Shown here one piece after another: positions 1 through 7,200 of a stretch of 33,101 nucleotides of DNA. This DNA is from Bordetella parapertussis. Lineage in GTDB: Bacteria; Pseudomonadota; Gammaproteobacteria; Burkholderiales; JACQAP01. The notes beneath the pieces were generated by a model. It had not been told where the DNA came from. It made no database searches and worked only from the letters and a program-made list of their open reading frames with translations. Position 1 is the stretch's first letter, and every line of letters starts with the position of its first letter. The stretch covers positions 1 to 33,101 of the forward strand of contig CAMDKM010000040.1 in assembly GCA_945900965.1 (NCBI GenBank). Reading direction: 5' to 3'. Position numbers and translations under genes: made by a program.

Positions 1-144
1 AACCGCGCTCACGCGCTTTGGCGTCCAAGCGAGCAGTGCTCGCTTAGTCGAACCAGTGGGCTCGTCCACCCACCCACTGCCCCAATAGAAAACGCCGCGC
101 AAGGCGGCGTTTTCTATTTGCGGAAGGGGTGGGATTCGAACCCA
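1..144. repeat. Left copy of 144-bp direct repeat (tRNA-Ser 3' end plus downstream hairpins)
   Basis: This block matches 1082-1225 without gaps at a constant offset of 1081 bp. Differences are a few bases in the first 20 and a few around 110-120. It ends with the 3' part of a tRNA-Ser (121-144, minus sense: T arm and acceptor 3' strand), followed outward by a terminator hairpin and further hairpins. Identity stops abruptly at 144/1225, inside the T arm. The geometry, an orphan tRNA 3' end on the far side of a cargo and an intact tRNA on the near side, is that of an att site left by integration into a tRNA gene. No integrase is visible. The window edge may cut the repeat. Confidence 0.9.
84..118. 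terminator. Bidirectional hairpin terminator, left repeat copy
   Basis: A perfect inverted repeat with 15-nt arms and a 5-nt loop (GCAAG). The GC core (CGCCGC/GCGGCG) is flanked by A-rich and T-rich arms, so it can act as a rho-independent terminator on either strand. It is the duplicate of the terminator that follows tRNA-Ser at 1165-1199. Confidence 0.7.
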
Positions 145-312
145 TCCGCAACCTTCCGTTCTCGGGGTGAAAAATCCTCACTGTGGCTTCAGGTAGCCAC
201 AGAATTACCCTCACCGCACGCCCTAAGATTTACCCGCCCCTGCCGGCCGAGACTGCCCTCGGCTCCTTGTGGACTGTAACCCAGGAATGCAAACAGTCCG
301 TTATGCAAATAC
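145..312. other. Unique left part of the toxin-antitoxin mini-island, non-coding
   Basis: No convincing gene lies between the left repeat and the toxin promoter. One clear stem-loop is present at 181-202 (8-bp arms CTGTGGCT/AGCCACAG, 6-nt loop). The minus strand does not complete a tRNA from the orphan 3' end at 121-144, because no matching 5' acceptor strand or D arm follows. Confidence 0.6.
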
Positions 313-341
313 TTGCATGACTATGCAGGTATTGATATATT
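303..341 (+). promoter_or_regulatory. Sigma-70-like promoter and palindromic operator of the toxin-antitoxin operon
   Basis: TTGCAT (313-318) and TATATT (336-341) are separated by exactly 17 bp, close to the sigma-70 consensus. The -35 box is the right half of a perfect palindrome, ATGCAA-4 nt-TTGCAT (303-318). This is a natural operator for the antitoxin's helix-turn-helix, giving the autorepression usual for type II modules. The expected transcription start (about 347-349) falls on the GTG at 349. The promoter and palindrome are seen directly; regulation by the antitoxin is inferred. Confidence 0.6.
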
Positions 342-348
342 GCGCAGC

Positions 349-702
349 GTGAAGCCAAAGAAGCCCACGGCGCCGCCAACAAAGCCGCTGGAGTTTCTCG
401 GCTCCAGCCGGGACGACCTGGCGGCCATGCCGGCGGGCGTCCGACATGACATCGGTGTGGAACTGATGCGGGTGCAGTTCGGTGGTCAACCCACGGACTT
501 CAAGCCGATGTCCACGGTGGGCGCGGGCGCCTATGAGATTCGGGTCCGCGATGCGTCAGGCGCCTATCGGGCGATTTATGTGGCCAAGTTCGAAGCCTCT
601 GTCTATGTGCTGCATGCCTTCCAGAAGAAGACGCAGCAGACAGCAAAGGCAGATATTGAACTGGCCAAAGTCCGTTACAGGATGATTGGAGGAAAGCCAT
701 GA
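349..702 (+). CDS. HigB/RelE-type toxin, phage-derived Gp49-like family
   Basis: A small basic protein of about 117 residues, probably a ribosome-dependent mRNA interferase of the RelE/ParE superfamily (Gp49-like, HigB-type). Recognition rests on the family pattern: an N-terminal EFLGSSRDDL helix, a central YEIRVRD strand, a YRAIYVA strand, and a C-terminal HAFQKKTQQT motif followed by a charged helix ending near RYRMI. The frame is open from TTG 313, but that codon lies in the -35 box, so I place the start at GTG 349, next to the predicted transcription start. No Shine-Dalgarno precedes it, so the mRNA may be leaderless. The stop overlaps the antitoxin start by 4 bp (ATGA), giving the toxin-first order typical of higBA. 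The pair sits alone between 144-bp direct repeats at tRNA-Ser, which points to horizontal acquisition. The family is fairly sure; the exact start is not. Confidence 0.85.
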   Translation: MKPKKPTAPPTKPLEFLGSSRDDLAAMPAGVRHDIGVELMRVQFGGQPTDFKPMSTVGAGAYEIRVRDASGAYRAIYVAKFEASVYVLHAFQKKTQQTAKADIELAKVRYRMIGGKP

Positions 703-1010
703 GCAAGAAGACCGACCCTCGCCTCTCTGATACCCGCCGGATCAAAGGCAGCGGCAATGTGTTCCTCGATCTTGGCTTCGATCCGGCTGAGGCCAAGATC
801 ATGGCGCTGCGTGCCGAAGTAATGATTCGCATGGAGCAGCACCTGAAGGCACAGGGCTGGAGTCAGGCAGAGGCAGCCAAGCGCCTTGGTATAACGCAGC
901 CACGCGTGTCACGGCTAATTAAGGGCCAGTGGCAGGATTTTAGCCTCGACATGCTGCTGACACTGGCTGCACGCGCCGGCCTGGAGCCGGAACTGCGGCT
1001 GGCCGCCTGA
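699..1010 (+). CDS. HigA-type antitoxin, XRE-family helix-turn-helix protein
   Basis: A 103-residue DNA-binding antitoxin expected to bind and neutralise the toxin encoded just upstream and to repress their shared promoter. The N-terminal 30 residues are charged and probably contact the toxin. A canonical XRE helix-turn-helix follows at about residues 50-75 (WSQAEAAKRLGITQPRVSRL), then a short C-terminal helix ending in ELRLAA. The start is ATG 699, preceded by a good Shine-Dalgarno (GGAGG, about 690) inside the toxin gene, and it overlaps the toxin stop by 4 bp, so translation is probably coupled. The strong internal ribosome site beside a leaderless toxin start would favour excess antitoxin, though that is inference. 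No other gene lies between it and the right repeat. Confidence 0.88.
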   Translation: MSKKTDPRLSDTRRIKGSGNVFLDLGFDPAEAKIMALRAEVMIRMEQHLKAQGWSQAEAAKRLGITQPRVSRLIKGQWQDFSLDMLLTLAARAGLEPELRLAA

Positions 1011-1081
1011 AGCAGACCCTCCCCGTACGCGACTCCGACGACAATCTGCACCATGAACAGGCGCATGCGCCTCAGGACCGC

Positions 1082-1225
1082 AAACGCGCTCAAGCGCGTT
1101 TGCGTCCAAGCGAGCAGTGCTCGCTTAGTCGAACCAGTGGGCTCGTCCACCCACCCACTGCCCCAATAGAAAACGCCGCGCAAGGCGGCGTCTTCTATTG
1201 GCGGAAGGGGTGGGATTCGAACCCA
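1082..1225. repeat. Right copy of 144-bp direct repeat, joined to the intact tRNA-Ser
   Basis: Partner of 1-144. Besides the tRNA 3' part it packs four successive hairpins: 1081-1102 (10-bp arms, perfect), 1108-1126 (8-bp arms AAGCGAGC/GCTCGCTT), 1135-1160 (7-bp arms CAGTGGG/CCCACTG) and the terminator at 1165-1199. The first hairpin is perfect here and degenerate in the left copy, which suggests that the right copy keeps the constrained sequence. Confidence 0.9.
1165..1199 (-). terminator. Terminator downstream of tRNA-Ser
   Basis: Inverted repeat AATAGAAAACGCCGC/GCGGCGTCTTCTATT with one mismatch, starting where the encoded CCA end of the minus-strand tRNA-Ser finishes. Read on the minus strand, the stem is followed by GTTTTC. 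It may also stop plus-strand transcription coming from the antitoxin gene. Confidence 0.7.
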
Positions 1226-1288
1226 CGAGAGACTTGCGCCTCTGCCGGTTTTCAAGACCGGTGCATTTAACCACTCTGCCACCCTTCC
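1199..1288 (-). tRNA. tRNA-Ser(UGA)
   Basis: A complete 90-nt class II tRNA with encoded CCA. The acceptor GGAAGGG pairs with CCCTTCC next to discriminator G73, which is typical of bacterial tRNA-Ser. The D arm starts TGGCAGAGTGG. The anticodon stem CCGGT/ACCGG encloses a loop with UGA (plus-strand TCA at 1252-1254). A long variable arm and a T arm with TTCGAATC follow. This gene decodes UCA and related serine codons. Its 3' half is duplicated at 121-144 and its 5' half at 1372-1407. Confidence 0.96.
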
Positions 1289-1306
1289 ATCATTCGCTGC
1301 ATGACT

Positions 1307-1407
1307 CTCTGCCGGTTTTAGCTCCGGCTAACCTGAAGGTTAGCCTGCGCTAGCGCCAGCTTCGCGGGCGCCAAGACCGGTGCATTTAACCGCTCTGCCA
1401 CCCTTCC
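1307..1407 (-). pseudogene. Broken tRNA-Ser copy, interrupted in the anticodon by a 52-nt palindromic insert
   Basis: Read on the minus strand, 1407-1372 repeats the 5' half of the neighbouring tRNA-Ser through CTTG with one change. The tRNA sequence resumes at 1319-1307 as AAAACCGGCAGAG. The intervening 52 nt (1320-1371) sit exactly between G and A of the UGA anticodon and contain two perfect palindromes: GGCTAACC-TGAA-GGTTAGCC (1326-1345) and GCGCTAGCGC (1347-1356). The variable arm, T arm and acceptor 3' strand are absent, so the copy cannot give a functional tRNA by simple splicing. A further decayed piece (about 1413-1440, TGCCGGTTTCAGCTCCG) repeats the junction, so this side of the locus has been duplicated more than once. 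Confidence 0.75.
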
Positions 1408-1440
1408 TCCTCATGACACTTTGCCGGTTTCAGCTCCGAC

Positions 1441-1703
1441 TTCGCGGAGGATCAGATCTGACGAGTCCAAGCCGCAGCAAGGGCGGAATGATACCCTGAG
1501 CGAAGTACCTACGAAAACATCTGGAAAAGCGCCTTCCCCGCCCCCCCATGTGAAAAATTGGAGGGCAAGTTCCCGCAGGGAACCAATTTCCCTTAAAAAA
1601 CCCCTGGATTCCTGTTCCCCGACAAAGTATTTCGAGAACAAGCTCCACGGGAATGACGTTGCGCGAGCAATTCGGCGTTTCCCCACCAACTGCCGACTGC
1701 TGA
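1441..1703. other. Non-coding spacer between tRNA-Ser debris and yccA
   Basis: An open frame spans 1421-1726, but it has no recognisable domain, starts within tRNA debris and has no ribosome binding site, so I do not call a gene. No strong hairpin or repeat is evident apart from the tRNA-derived piece at its left end. Confidence 0.5.
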
Positions 1704-1732
1704 TTGAAACTTTATTGGTAGTCTAGTAGTCT
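1704..1732 (+). promoter_or_regulatory. Probable promoter of the yccA-like gene
   Basis: TTGAAA (1704-1709) and TAGTCT (1727-1732) are spaced by 17 bp, placing the start about 30 nt before a strong Shine-Dalgarno (AAGGAGGGG, about 1754-1762) and ATG 1770. The -35 is good and the -10 is weak. Confidence 0.45.
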
Positions 1733-1769
1733 TAGCCAGGCAAACATCGCCTCAAGGAGGGGAAACTTT

Positions 1770-2456
1770 ATGCAACCCGAACTTCAGTACGGCGCACGAT
1801 CCGGGCAACTGGCATCGGCGCAAAACAAAGTGTTACGCAACACCTACCTGCTGCTATCGCTGACGATGGTACCTACTGTCATCGGCGCGATGGTGGGCAT
1901 GGCCACGGGCGGGATCATCATGCAACACCCGATCATTACCTCCCTGGTGATGCTCGGCGTGGTCATAGGACTGCAGTTCGCCATCGCCGCCAACCGCAAC
2001 AGCGGCCTGGGCGTCGTATTGCTGCTGGGCATGACCTTCGTTCTGGGCTGGTGGCTGGGGCCGCTGTTAAACGCCGCCTTGTCGCTGCGTAATGGTCCGC
2101 AACTGATCGGCCTGGCTGCCGCTGGCACTGGCGGAATTCTGCTGGCGATGAGCGCGATTGCAACGACCACCAAGAGGGACTTCAGCTTTATGGGGAAATT
2201 CCTGTTTGTTGGCATGATCGTGCTGCTGATCGCGATGTTCGCGAACATGTTTTTCCAGATTCCAGCCCTGGCACTGACGATTTCCGCATTGGTGATCGTG
2301 GTGTTTTCGCTCTTCCTGTTGCACGACGTGAGCCGCATCGTTACCGGCGGAGAAACCAATTACATCATGGCGGCAACCGGCGTATACATGAGTCTGTTCA
2401 ACATCTTTTCCAACCTCCTGCATTTGCTGATGGCATTTACCGGCGAGCGAGATTGA
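1770..2456 (+). CDS. yccA: Bax inhibitor-1/YccA family inner-membrane protein
   Basis: A 228-residue integral membrane protein with about seven hydrophobic segments, separated by short charged loops such as TTTKRDFSFMG, and ending in a membrane helix with LHLLMAFTGERD. The N-terminal QYGARSGQLASAQNKVLRNTY lead-in and the final LLHDVSRIVTGGETNYIMAA-type segment are hallmarks of the BI-1/YccA family. In E. coli, YccA interacts with the FtsH/HflKC quality-control protease and can protect SecY from it. Length equals the family norm (about 220). ATG 1770 follows a near-perfect Shine-Dalgarno. The gene is monocistronic, with its own promoter and a strong terminator at 2471-2501. Family assignment is firm; the FtsH link is known from E. 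coli and inferred here. Confidence 0.93.
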   Translation: MQPELQYGARSGQLASAQNKVLRNTYLLLSLTMVPTVIGAMVGMATGGIIMQHPIITSLVMLGVVIGLQFAIAANRNSGLGVVLLLGMTFVLGWWLGPLLNAALSLRNGPQLIGLAAAGTGGILLAMSAIATTTKRDFSFMGKFLFVGMIVLLIAMFANMFFQIPALALTISALVIVVFSLFLLHDVSRIVTGGETNYIMAATGVYMSLFNIFSNLLHLLMAFTGERD

Positions 2457-2470
2457 CCTGGCATCGCCAC

Positions 2471-2501
2471 AAAAAAAGGCGGCTGAAGCCGCCTTTTTTT
2501 T
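2471..2501. terminator. Rho-independent terminator after yccA
   Basis: The stem GGCGGC-TGAA-GCCGCC is preceded by seven A and followed by eight T, so it is strong in both directions. It lies 14 nt past the yccA stop and also faces minus-strand transcription from rlmD. Confidence 0.93.
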
Positions 2502-2522
2502 CGCCCGCAAGAACGAAAACTC

Positions 2523-2636
2523 TTCAACGCGAAGGCTCACGAAGGAAGCCTCTTCCGTGCAACTCAAGAGAGGAGTCATTTGTACTTGCTCTCCTTCGTG
2601 TCCTTCGTGAAGACCTTCGTGCCCCTTCGTGTTGAG
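2523..2636. repeat. Palindromic intergenic repeat, CACGAAGG type
   Basis: The left arm (2523-2546) contains GAAGG and CACGAAGG. The right arm (2591-2636) contains four copies of CCTTCGTG at 9-12 nt spacing and ends in TTGA, complementary to TCAA at the left end. The arms can fold into a long imperfect stem between the convergent yccA and rlmD genes. The layout resembles the CACGGAG-type repeats at 9820, 13372 and 14781. Confidence 0.7.
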
Positions 2637-2657
2637 CGCGTTTTAGAAAATTCTGGT

Positions 2658-3968
2658 TTAATGCTCGAACAGCGCGATCGACTCCACGTGTGAGGTGTGC
2701 GGAAACATGTTGATCACCCCGGCTGAGGAGAGCCGGTATCCGTGCACATTGACCAGCACTCCCGCATCGCGTGCCAGCGTGGCGGGATTGCACGAGACAT
2801 ACACAATCCGCGCCGGCAGTCGTCCGCCGAGCGCCTTGATAAGCTCCATGGCACCGTCGCGTGGCGGATCGATGAGTATCCGGTCGAATGCTGGCAAACC
2901 CTTCCAATCATCCGCCGTTATTTTGAAAAGATCCTGCTCCAGAAAGTGGCAATGGTCCTGCAAGTCGTTGAGCAGTGCGTTGCCGTTGGCCCGCTCGACA
3001 AGCCTCGCATTGCCTTCGACGCCGAGAACCCGGGCGCCCTGCCGCGCAATCGCCAGCGAGAAATTTCCCAGACCGCAGAATAAATCCGCAACGTGTTCCC
3101 CGGGTTGTGGATCGAGCAGCGTAATCGCCCGCCGCACCAGTACGCGGTTTATCTGGTCATTGACCTGGGTAAAGTCCGTCGCGTTAAAGGGAAAAGTCAG
3201 ATCGAAATCCGGAATGCGATATTCCAGCGGAATGACCTTCTCCGGCATCAACGGATAGGCCGAATCCGGACCGGCGGGCTGCAACAGGAGTTGCACGCGA
3301 TAGTGCTCGGAAAACTGTTTGAGTTTCTCGACGTCGGATTCGCTCGGCGCTTCCATCACACGCAGCACCAGCACGTCAACCGCGTCGCCGATCGCCAGCT
3401 CTACTTGCGGCAGGCGCTCGCGGATGGATAACGATGCGATCAAATCGCGCAACGGCATCAGCAGTGCGGAAATACGCGCCGGTACCACCGCGCAGGATCG
3501 CATATCCACGACAAAACTGCTGCGCCGCTCCCGAAACCCGACCAGAGTGCCTTTCTTGACCACATGCCGGGCAGAGAAGCGTGCCCGATAACGGTAGCCC
3601 CAGCTTGGGCCGTGGATCGGTGACAGCACGACTTCCGGGGCCACCTTGCCGATGCGCGCCAGATTCTCCTCGAGCACCCGTTGTTTCGCCGCCACCTGAG
3701 CACGCGGCTCGAGATGTTGCATGCTGCACCCGCCACACACCCCAAAGTGCGGGCAGCGCGGTTCAACCCTGGACGCCGAGGGCTGGATGATGCGAATCGC
3801 TTCCGCGAGTTCGTAATTCGGTTTGCGCTGGAAAGAAACATATTCGACCGTTTCCCCAGCCAGCGCCCCGTCGATAAAAATGGCTTTGCCTTCAACATGG
3901 GCAACGCCCCGCCCTTCCTGATCGAGCGACTCGACCCGTACCGGCGGACTGACCGGCCCCAATTTCAC
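2658..3968 (-). CDS. rlmD: 23S rRNA (uracil-1939-C5)-methyltransferase
   Basis: A 436-residue SAM-dependent methyltransferase that makes m5U1939 in 23S rRNA (E. coli RlmD has 433 residues). Order of parts: TRAM domain at about 1-60, cysteines of the [4Fe-4S] cluster in CPHFGVCGGC (C72, C78, C81) with the fourth probably in MRSCAVV, SAM-binding motif DLFCGLGNFS, LIDPPRDG motif, and catalytic Cys393 in VSCNPATLARD. The open frame extends upstream to 4253, but those residues are a shadow of the exonuclease gene. GTG 3968 gives the family length and lies one nucleotide after the exonuclease stop, so the two genes are co-transcribed and probably translationally coupled. The 3' end meets yccA convergently across a palindromic repeat. 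Confidence 0.95.
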   Translation of the reverse strand: MKLGPVSPPVRVESLDQEGRGVAHVEGKAIFIDGALAGETVEYVSFQRKPNYELAEAIRIIQPSASRVEPRCPHFGVCGGCSMQHLEPRAQVAAKQRVLEENLARIGKVAPEVVLSPIHGPSWGYRYRARFSARHVVKKGTLVGFRERRSSFVVDMRSCAVVPARISALLMPLRDLIASLSIRERLPQVELAIGDAVDVLVLRVMEAPSESDVEKLKQFSEHYRVQLLLQPAGPDSAYPLMPEKVIPLEYRIPDFDLTFPFNATDFTQVNDQINRVLVRRAITLLDPQPGEHVADLFCGLGNFSLAIARQGARVLGVEGNARLVERANGNALLNDLQDHCHFLEQDLFKITADDWKGLPAFDRILIDPPRDGAMELIKALGGRLPARIVYVSCNPATLARDAGVLVNVHGYRLSSAGVINMFPHTSHVESIALFEH

Positions 3969-3969
3969 G

Positions 3970-4746
3970 TTAGGACTGCCAGCCGGCGAGGAACTCCCGC
4001 CAGTGATTTTCGCCGGCTTTCGACAGCGTGCTGCGTAACAGTTCACATTCCTTGCGATATTGCCCTTCATCAAACACGCCGCGCACCAGTTGAAAGCGCA
4101 GGAAAAGCAGATAGGTATTGGCCACGTCGGTTTCGCAGTAATTGCGGATGTCCGCAATTTTCCCCGACTGAAATGCTTCCCAGACTTTCGATCCGTCCAT
4201 GCCCAGCTTGCCCGGCAAACCGACCAGTTGGGCCATCTGGTCCAGCGGTGCATTGCCCCGGCCCTGATACATCGCCAGCACGTCCATCAGATCCAGATGG
4301 CGACTGTGATAGCGGCTGATGTAGTTATTCCATTTGAAGTCGCGGTCCTCGTCGCCCATTTCCCAGAATCGCGCAGCGCGCACACCATGGACCATGGCCC
4401 GATAGTTCAGGACCGGCAGATCGAAGCCGCTGCCGTTCCAGGACACCAGTTGCGGCGTGTATTTATCGATGCCATCGTAGAAACGCCGCAGCAATTCACC
4501 CTCGGGCTGCGTGGGCTCGCCAAGCGACCAGACTCTAAAACTATCGCGCTCGCGCAGCGCGCAGGAAATGGCCACCACCCGATGCAGGTGCAAGGGCAGA
4601 AAATCGGAACCGGTTGCTTCGCGCCGGCGCTCGAATGCGGCATGTGCCACCTCCGCATCGCTGACCTCCGCCGGCATGGGGAACAACTTTCTCAGGCCGG
4701 CCACATCCGGCACCGTTTCTATGTCGAAAACCAGAACAGGGGACAA
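3970..4746 (-). CDS. PolB-like 3'-5' exonuclease (DEDD superfamily)
   Basis: A DnaQ/PolB-like 3'-5' exonuclease of the predicted Exon_PolB family; its cellular role is not established. The three exonuclease motifs are visible: VFDIETVPD (Exo I) almost at the N terminus, SWNGSGFDLPVL (Exo II) in the middle, and NYCETDVANTYL (Exo III) near the C terminus, giving the four acidic metal ligands. I chose TTG 4746 because it follows GAGGTG at good spacing and starts two or three residues before the Exo I strand, as in relatives. ATG 4785 (13 residues longer) is an alternative, and the frame stays open to 4923. The gene lies one nucleotide ahead of rlmD and diverges from pckG across about 220 bp. Confidence 0.88.
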   Translation of the reverse strand: MSPVLVFDIETVPDVAGLRKLFPMPAEVSDAEVAHAAFERRREATGSDFLPLHLHRVVAISCALRERDSFRVWSLGEPTQPEGELLRRFYDGIDKYTPQLVSWNGSGFDLPVLNYRAMVHGVRAARFWEMGDEDRDFKWNNYISRYHSRHLDLMDVLAMYQGRGNAPLDQMAQLVGLPGKLGMDGSKVWEAFQSGKIADIRNYCETDVANTYLLFLRFQLVRGVFDEGQYRKECELLRSTLSKAGENHWREFLAGWQS

Positions 4747-4968
4747 ATCCACCTCGCAATAAACCGCTGGGAGCGGAACGACCATGACGCGGCCCGCAGC
4801 ATACCCGAAACTCGTCGATCCACCGCCGATTCGCACGGGATCGCTTTCGACCACTGACGGCCCCCGGTTCCGCGACCGAATTTCCGATGATAGACTGTCA
4901 CTATCCACATAGGCATTTGGCAATAACGCCCGGCAGAAAAGAACTCAACCGCCCTCCGGATTTTTTCA

Positions 4969-6798
4969 ATGCGCCAACACGAACCTATCGGCAACCGCAA
5001 GCTCAATCAATGGATCGACGACGTGGTTCATCTCGCCAAGCCGGCGAAGATCCACTGGTGCGACGGCTCACAAGCTGAATACGATTCCCTCTGCACGGAG
5101 CTGGTTGCCGCCGGCACCCTGCGAAAACTCGATCCGGCCCTTCGGCCAAACAGTTATCTTGCTCTGTCGGACCCTTCCGACGTGGCGCGGGTTGAAGACC
5201 GGACCTTCATTTGCAGCCTGGAGCGCGAGGATGCCGGCCCCACCAACAACTGGGTGGCGCCGGAGGCAATGAAACAAACCCTGCGCGGATTGTTCGATGG
5301 CTGCATGCGCGGCCGCACGCTGTATGTCGTGCCTTTTTCCATGGGCCCGCTGGGTTCGCCGATATCACACATCGGCGTGCAACTGACCGATTCGGCTTAC
5401 GTGGCGATCAGCATGCGCATCATGACGCGTATGGGCAGTGCCGTGCTCAATGCACTCGGATCGGAGGGAGATTTTGTGCCCTGCCTGCATTCGGTTGGCA
5501 TGCCGCTGACAAGCGGTCAACCGGACGTACCATGGCCGTGCAACAAGGATCACAAATATATCGTGCACTTTCCGGAAGAGAATGCCATCTGGTCTTTCGG
5601 CAGCGGTTACGGCGGCAATGCCTTGCTGGGCAAAAAATGTTTCGCCTTGCGCATCGCCTCCAACATGGGACGCCGGCAAGGCTGGCTGGCCGAACACATG
5701 CTGATTCTTGGTGTGGAATCGCCGCAAGGGGAAAAAACTTACGTCGCCGCGGCGTTTCCCAGCGCTTGCGGAAAAACCAACTTCGCCATGATGATTCCGC
5801 CCGCCGCATTCAAGGGCTGGAAAGTCACCACCGTGGGTGATGACATTGCCTGGATCAAACCCGGTCCGGACGGAAGGCTATATGCCATCAATCCCGAGTA
5901 TGGATTTTTCGGCGTAGCCCCCGGCACCTCGGAGCGCTCCAATCCCAATGCCATGGCCACGCTGAGGCGAAATTGTTTGTTCACCAATGTCGCGCTGACT
6001 CCCGAAGGCGACGTGTGGTGGGAGGGCATGACCGAAACTCCGCCCCCTAGGCTCACCGACTGGCAGGGTCAGCCCTGGACACCGGATTGTGGACGCAAAG
6101 CCGCACACCCCAATGCGCGCTTTACGGTTCCGGCCGCGCAATGCCCTTCCATGGATGCCAGCTGGGAAGATCCCAACGGTGTGCCGATTTCGGCCTTCAT
6201 TTTTGGCGGCCGTCGCAGCAATACCGTGCCGCTGGTTTCCGAAAGTTTCGAATGGACGGACGGCGTTTACATGGCCGCCACATTAGGCTCCGAAACCACT
6301 GCCGCGGCAACGGCAAAAGTGGGAGAAGTGCGCCGCGATCCCATGGCGATGCTGCCTTTTTGCGGTTACCACATGGGGCAATATTTCGACCACTGGCTGA
6401 CGATGGGTCAGTCCGTCAAACACACGCCAAAGGTATTCAATGTCAACTGGTTCCGTCAGGGTGCCCATGGTAAATTCCTCTGGCCCGGCTACGGGGAAAA
6501 CATGCGGGTTCTCAAGTGGATTGTGGATCGCTGCCGAGGGCGCGCGCAGGGCGCCGAGAGTCCGCTCGGCTGGATGCCACGACAGACTGATCTGGAATGG
6601 CTGGGACTGAACCTGACAACACTCCAGTACCAGGAGTTGATGACGCTCAAGCGCGAGGACTGGAGCCGGGAATTACATCTTCACGACGAATTGTTCAGCA
6701 AGCTGCGGGACCGATTGCCCGATGCCATGGTCAAGAGTCGCGCACTTCTGATTGAGCGTCTTGCCCGGGCGCCGGATCTCTGGAGCATTCCGGCCTAG
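4969..6798 (+). CDS. pckG: Phosphoenolpyruvate carboxykinase (GTP)
   Basis: GTP-dependent PEPCK of 609 residues, a usual length for this cytosolic enzyme, which interconverts oxaloacetate and PEP and feeds gluconeogenesis. Visible motifs: substrate-loop region [13 protein letters not shown], the hyperreactive-cysteine P-loop [12 protein letters not shown] (S265-A-C267-G-K269-T270), metal/nucleotide motif GDDIAWI, and FNVNWFR near the C terminus. ATG 4969 has only a weak upstream purine run, but no better start fits the N terminus. The gene stands alone, diverging from the exonuclease-rlmD pair. No terminator hairpin is obvious after the stop, and an IS remnant begins 75 bp downstream. Assignment is firm. 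Confidence 0.97.
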   Translation: MRQHEPIGNRKLNQWIDDVVHLAKPAKIHWCDGSQAEYDSLCTELVAAGTLRKLDPALRPNSYLALSDPSDVARVEDRTFICSLEREDAGPTNNWVAPEAMKQTLRGLFDGCMRGRTLYVVPFSMGPLGSPISHIGVQLTDSAYVAISMRIMTRMGSAVLNALGSEGDFVPCLHSVGMPLTSGQPDVPWPCNKDHKYIVHFPEENAIWSFGSGYGGNALLGKKCFALRIASNMGRRQGWLAEHMLILGVESPQGEKTYVAAAFPSACGKTNFAMMIPPAAFKGWKVTTVGDDIAWIKPGPDGRLYAINPEYGFFGVAPGTSERSNPNAMATLRRNCLFTNVALTPEGDVWWEGMTETPPPRLTDWQGQPWTPDCGRKAAHPNARFTVPAAQCPSMDASWEDPNGVPISAFIFGGRRSNTVPLVSESFEWTDGVYMAATLGSETTAAATAKVGEVRRDPMAMLPFCGYHMGQYFDHWLTMGQSVKHTPKVFNVNWFRQGAHGKFLWPGYGENMRVLKWIVDRCRGRAQGAESPLGWMPRQTDLEWLGLNLTTLQYQELMTLKREDWSRELHLHDELFSKLRDRLPDAMVKSRALLIERLARAPDLWSIPA

Positions 6799-6873
6799 CC
6801 CGACTTCCGCTATTCGCCACTTTTTTCGAGCCAAATCGTTGATTCATTTACAAGGCCCCCCCAAAAGTCTTCA

Positions 6874-7194
6874 CTACACCACAGTGGCGGTGGCGCTGTT
6901 TTCAGGATGAAGTGCGCGTATCTTCCGTGGGGGTTGATCGGGCCACGCGAGCTTCATGCGTATGAGCAAGATCTGCAGATCCTTCTCCGGTTCGGTGCGG
7001 CGCATGAGCACCAGTTCGCGATAATCAGTGGTGGCCAGATGTACATCGAGCATCTGCACGGCAGCGAATTTCTCCAGCACTGATCTGGGCGTCAAGCCAC
7101 TGGCGAGCGGTTTGAGCTTCGCCTTCAACGTCACCTGCAGGCATGCCCCGGCACGGATGAGTTGGGCGCGCTTACCCAAACGGGTCTTCGACAA
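6874..7194 (-). pseudogene. IS1634-type transposase, C-terminal remnant
   Basis: A 106-codon frame whose sequence from about residue 17 onward matches the C-terminal tail of IS1634/IS4-type transposases: CLQVTLKAKLKPLASGLTPR, then SVLEKFAAVQMLDVHL, RELVLMRRTEPEKDLQ and a proline-rich end. The catalytic DDE core is absent. The first residues do not fit the family, so the left part of the transposase was lost and this open frame is a relic. It marks the edge of an accessory patch that also holds the CBS-GGDEF gene. No terminal inverted repeats were identified. Confidence 0.8.
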
Positions 7195-7200
7195 CGCTTC

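Noticed and set aside
863-1282. Minus-strand frame of 139 codons across antitoxin and tRNA-Ser
   Set aside because: It would translate the tRNA gene and the reverse of the antitoxin; such frames over tRNA genes are a familiar artefact.
1320-1371. Integron attC site or tRNA intron as explanation for the palindromic insert
   Set aside because: No R'/R'' core pair with correct spacing is present. The insert is far too short for a group I intron, and the 3' half of the tRNA is missing.
1421-1726. A 101-codon plus-strand open frame before yccA
   Set aside because: It starts in tRNA-derived debris, has no ribosome site or domain and runs through the yccA promoter.
3969-4253. N-terminal extension of the rlmD frame to 531 codons
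   Set aside because: The extra residues are the shadow of the exonuclease gene on the same strand, and GTG 3968 gives the family length.
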